From the NCBI GenBank assembly GCA_963682025.1, contig OY821521.1, forward strand, positions 52,304,516 to 52,368,515: a stretch of DNA of 64,000 nucleotides, in the 5' to 3' direction. The notes beneath the pieces were generated by a model. The model was given only the letters and a program-made list of their open reading frames with translations, was not told the DNA's origin and did not search any database. Position numbers and translations under genes: made by a program. Source of the stretch: Cordilura impudica. Lineage: Eukaryota; Arthropoda; Insecta; Diptera; Scathophagidae. Shown in pieces: positions 61,213-64,000 of the stretch (position 1 is the first letter of the stretch; each line of letters starts with the position of its first letter).

Positions 61213-63075
61213 TCTATATATATAAAATTGAATGTGTGTTTGTTTATTTGTTTGTTTGTGTGTACCTTATAGGAGACCAAACCTCTGGACCGATCTTCCT
61301 GAAATTTTCACAGCATTTAACTGGGACTCTGGCATGATTAATAGGGTACTTTTTTTTGACCACGCCCACTTTTACGCCCACTTTTTTAAAATTATGTAAT
61401 TGCTCCCATATAGTTTTTAACAGATTTACTTCAAATTGTATACACATTATACTCCAGGCGAGGTAGAAATAAACATTTCTTACGCCACGCCCCCTTTCAC
61501 GCCCCTTTTCACGCCAAATTTTGTTTGAAAGTTTTAAACTTTTTTTTCTCTGTACAAATTTGTTCCTTCCAACGGATTTTTTTATTTGGTAGTATATTGC
61601 TCTTAATACTGTTAGCGTCGCCATATAACTATGAACCACGCCCATTTCACCGCCCCCTTTTTTTTTACTTATACCACTAACAATGTTTGCTATACAAAAT
61701 AATTTTTTTGTAATATGTATTTATCTAAAGTTTTATACACTTTTTATCTACAGGTAAGGTAGCCATACATTTTTTTATTACCAAGTCCCCCTTTTTCGCC
61801 CCATTTTACCTTAAATCATAATTAATCTGCTTTCAATCTATCTATATATATAAAAATGAATGTGTGTTTGTTTGTGCTTTATAGGAGGCCAAACCAAAGA
61901 ACCGATCTTCCTGAAATTTTCAGAGCGTGTTACTGTGACTCTGGAAGGAATAATATGCTATATAAATTTTTGATTGGACAAAGGGGCGGTGCCACGCCCA
62001 TATAACCCAAAATTTGAAAAAGTCATATCACGGGAATTTTTTTACCTACAGCAGTCATATTTGGTACATATGGTATTAGCATGAATAGAAATACATACAA
62101 GAAGAAAAGTGGGCGGGGCCACGCCCCTTTTTAGAAAAATAAAAAATCGTAATATCTTCTAAACTACTGGAAGGATTGTCATGAAATTTTCACAAAAGGA
62201 TATTTTTGCGAAATAATAAGACCTTAGCTATATAAAGTTGTTAGTGGGCAAAGGGGCGTGGCGTATATATAAAAACGTTGATGCATTTGATTGTAACGAA
62301 TGATCTCCGGAACCATAAGAGCTGTCGAGGTAGGATTTCCAGCATAGGTTCGGTTCGAGCTCTTCTGTGTTTTTTTTTTAGTTTTAACCCTCTAGCTGGC
62401 GTTGGGGTCAAGTTAAAAACAAAAATTTTTACTTTCAGCGCGATTTGACTGCAATTCAGAATGAACGTATGTTTCGTCATAAGAAATTTTTGTATGTATA
62501 AATGGACCCGATAGGTGGCGCTGGGTAAAGTTATTTCGAATATTCTTATTTATGGTGTGATTTTAATGAAACTAAGAATGTACATATATGTATGTTAGAA
62601 ACATTTTTTTATTGGACCCGGTAGATGGCGCTGTCGTTCGAAAAATAATGAGTTGTCAAATTTATATAAATTTTAATAAATAAACTCACAAACGTTTTTA
62701 TATATAAATATTCTAACGAAAAAGAGGGAAAAAGCCGCTACATTATTGCATGGTGGCCGCACAGCTCATTCAGCACTCAAATCACCGTTAAACGTACAAA
62801 AAAATGAGAATGCCGTCTGTAATATCAAAAAAACATTCCGGTATGGCAAAAGTTCTGCAAAAATGCAGTATTTTTATTTGGGATGAATGTACCATGGCTC
62901 ACAAACATTGTGATTTGATTTGATAAAAGATTTGAAAGGCAATGAAAGATTTTTTGGTGAAGCTCTCATTTTATTATCTGGAGATCTTCGTCACACATTT
63001 TATATAGGTATATACAGATTCTAACTAAAATAAAAATTCATTGAGGGCAAAACAACGTTTGCCGGGTCCAGCTAG
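61213..63075 (+). mobile_element. Helitron (second family), partly autonomous remnant
   Basis: Begins TCTATATATATAAAATTGAA after A and ends TTTGCCGGGTCCAGCTAG before T, the classic insect Helitron ends. A second 5' end, TCTATATATATAAAAATGAA, at 61841 indicates a tandem or nested second copy sharing the 3' end. The 5' parts hold repeated cohorts such as ACCGATCTTCCTGAAATTTT and GGGGCGTGGC. A helicase remnant lies near the 3' end. Confidence 0.82.
62715..63010 (+). pseudogene. Helitron Pif1-like helicase remnant
   Basis: Reads LLHGGRTAHSALKSPLNVQK, then after a frameshift HSGMAKVLQKCSIFIWDECT (Walker B, DE followed by CTMAHK), stops, then KGNERFFGEALILLSGDLRH (helicase motif III, LSGD). This is the Pif1-like helicase of the Helitron RepHel protein. 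Upstream Rep and Walker A segments are absent, and at least one frameshift and two stops are present. Confidence 0.82.
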
Positions 63076-63142
63076 TATTATATAAAAATAACTTTTACAA
63101 AAAGAATATCTAATTTTTACGTATAATACTTTACGTATAATA

Positions 63143-64000
<858 letters not shown>

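Overview
This is a stretch of an AT-rich insect nuclear genome. Short GT-AG introns, a nidogen gene of about 1.35 kresidues and a dense mix of hAT, mariner, Tc1, piggyBac, Helitron and (GTCY)n repeats all point to a higher fly (Diptera; a calyptrate such as a blow fly or muscid is my guess, not proven). No rRNA, tRNA, CRISPR array or bacterial signal was seen.

One host gene dominates: nidogen (Ndg, entactin) on the + strand. Twelve coding exons (13081-13320, 40639-40941, 41001-41177, 41327-42694, 50768-51041, 51123-51265, 51330-51739, 51820-51977, 52840-53094, 58768-58942, 59013-59297, 59372-59630) join in one frame with consistent splice phases to 1348 codons plus stop. The protein has a signal peptide, NIDO domain, G2 barrel, a run of EGF modules, a YWTD beta-propeller and a C-terminal EGF module. 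Three introns are swollen (27.3, 8.1 and 5.7 kb), almost entirely by transposable elements. The others are 59 to 149 bp, except intron 8, which is 862 bp because it carries a second, intronless gene on the opposite strand (52132-52653). That gene encodes a 173-residue protein with a mitochondrial-type N-terminus and one membrane segment; I do not recognise it.

Layout. 1-12.5 kb: intergenic repeats (Helitron copies, a Tigger/pogo transposase remnant, a roughly 121-bp satellite, hAT-like and Harbinger-like MITEs, the 3' end of an unrecognised spliced gene fragment at 7.5 kb, a foldback element). 12.5-13.3 kb: nidogen promoter candidate and exon 1. 13.3-40.6 kb: intron 1, with at least 20 element insertions and a 1.6-kb AAAAATT array. 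40.6-42.7 kb: exons 2-4. 42.7-50.8 kb: intron 4, with a MITE, two LINE reverse-transcriptase fragments and a broken piggyBac-like transposon. 50.8-53.1 kb: exons 5-9 and the nested gene. 53.1-58.8 kb: intron 9, a four-layer stack of transposons whose order of insertion can be read from target duplications. 58.8-59.8 kb: last exons and polyA signal. 59.8-64 kb: a second hAT element carrying a Helitron, running off the window.

Two repeat families recur and are described once here. 'Helitron A' is about 370 bp, begins TC, ends CTAG after a CTCGAATTTCGAG hairpin, and sits between A and T. 'GTCY element' is about 800 bp, begins with a perfect palindrome centred on GTCGGTCTAGACCGAC, contains a (GGAC)n/(GTCY)n microsatellite, and has inverted ends TACCCTATACCA / TGGTATAGGGTA; it resembles the mini-me/DINE-1 (Helentron-like) class of dipteran repeats. 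All family names rest on reading motifs by eye; no database search was possible.
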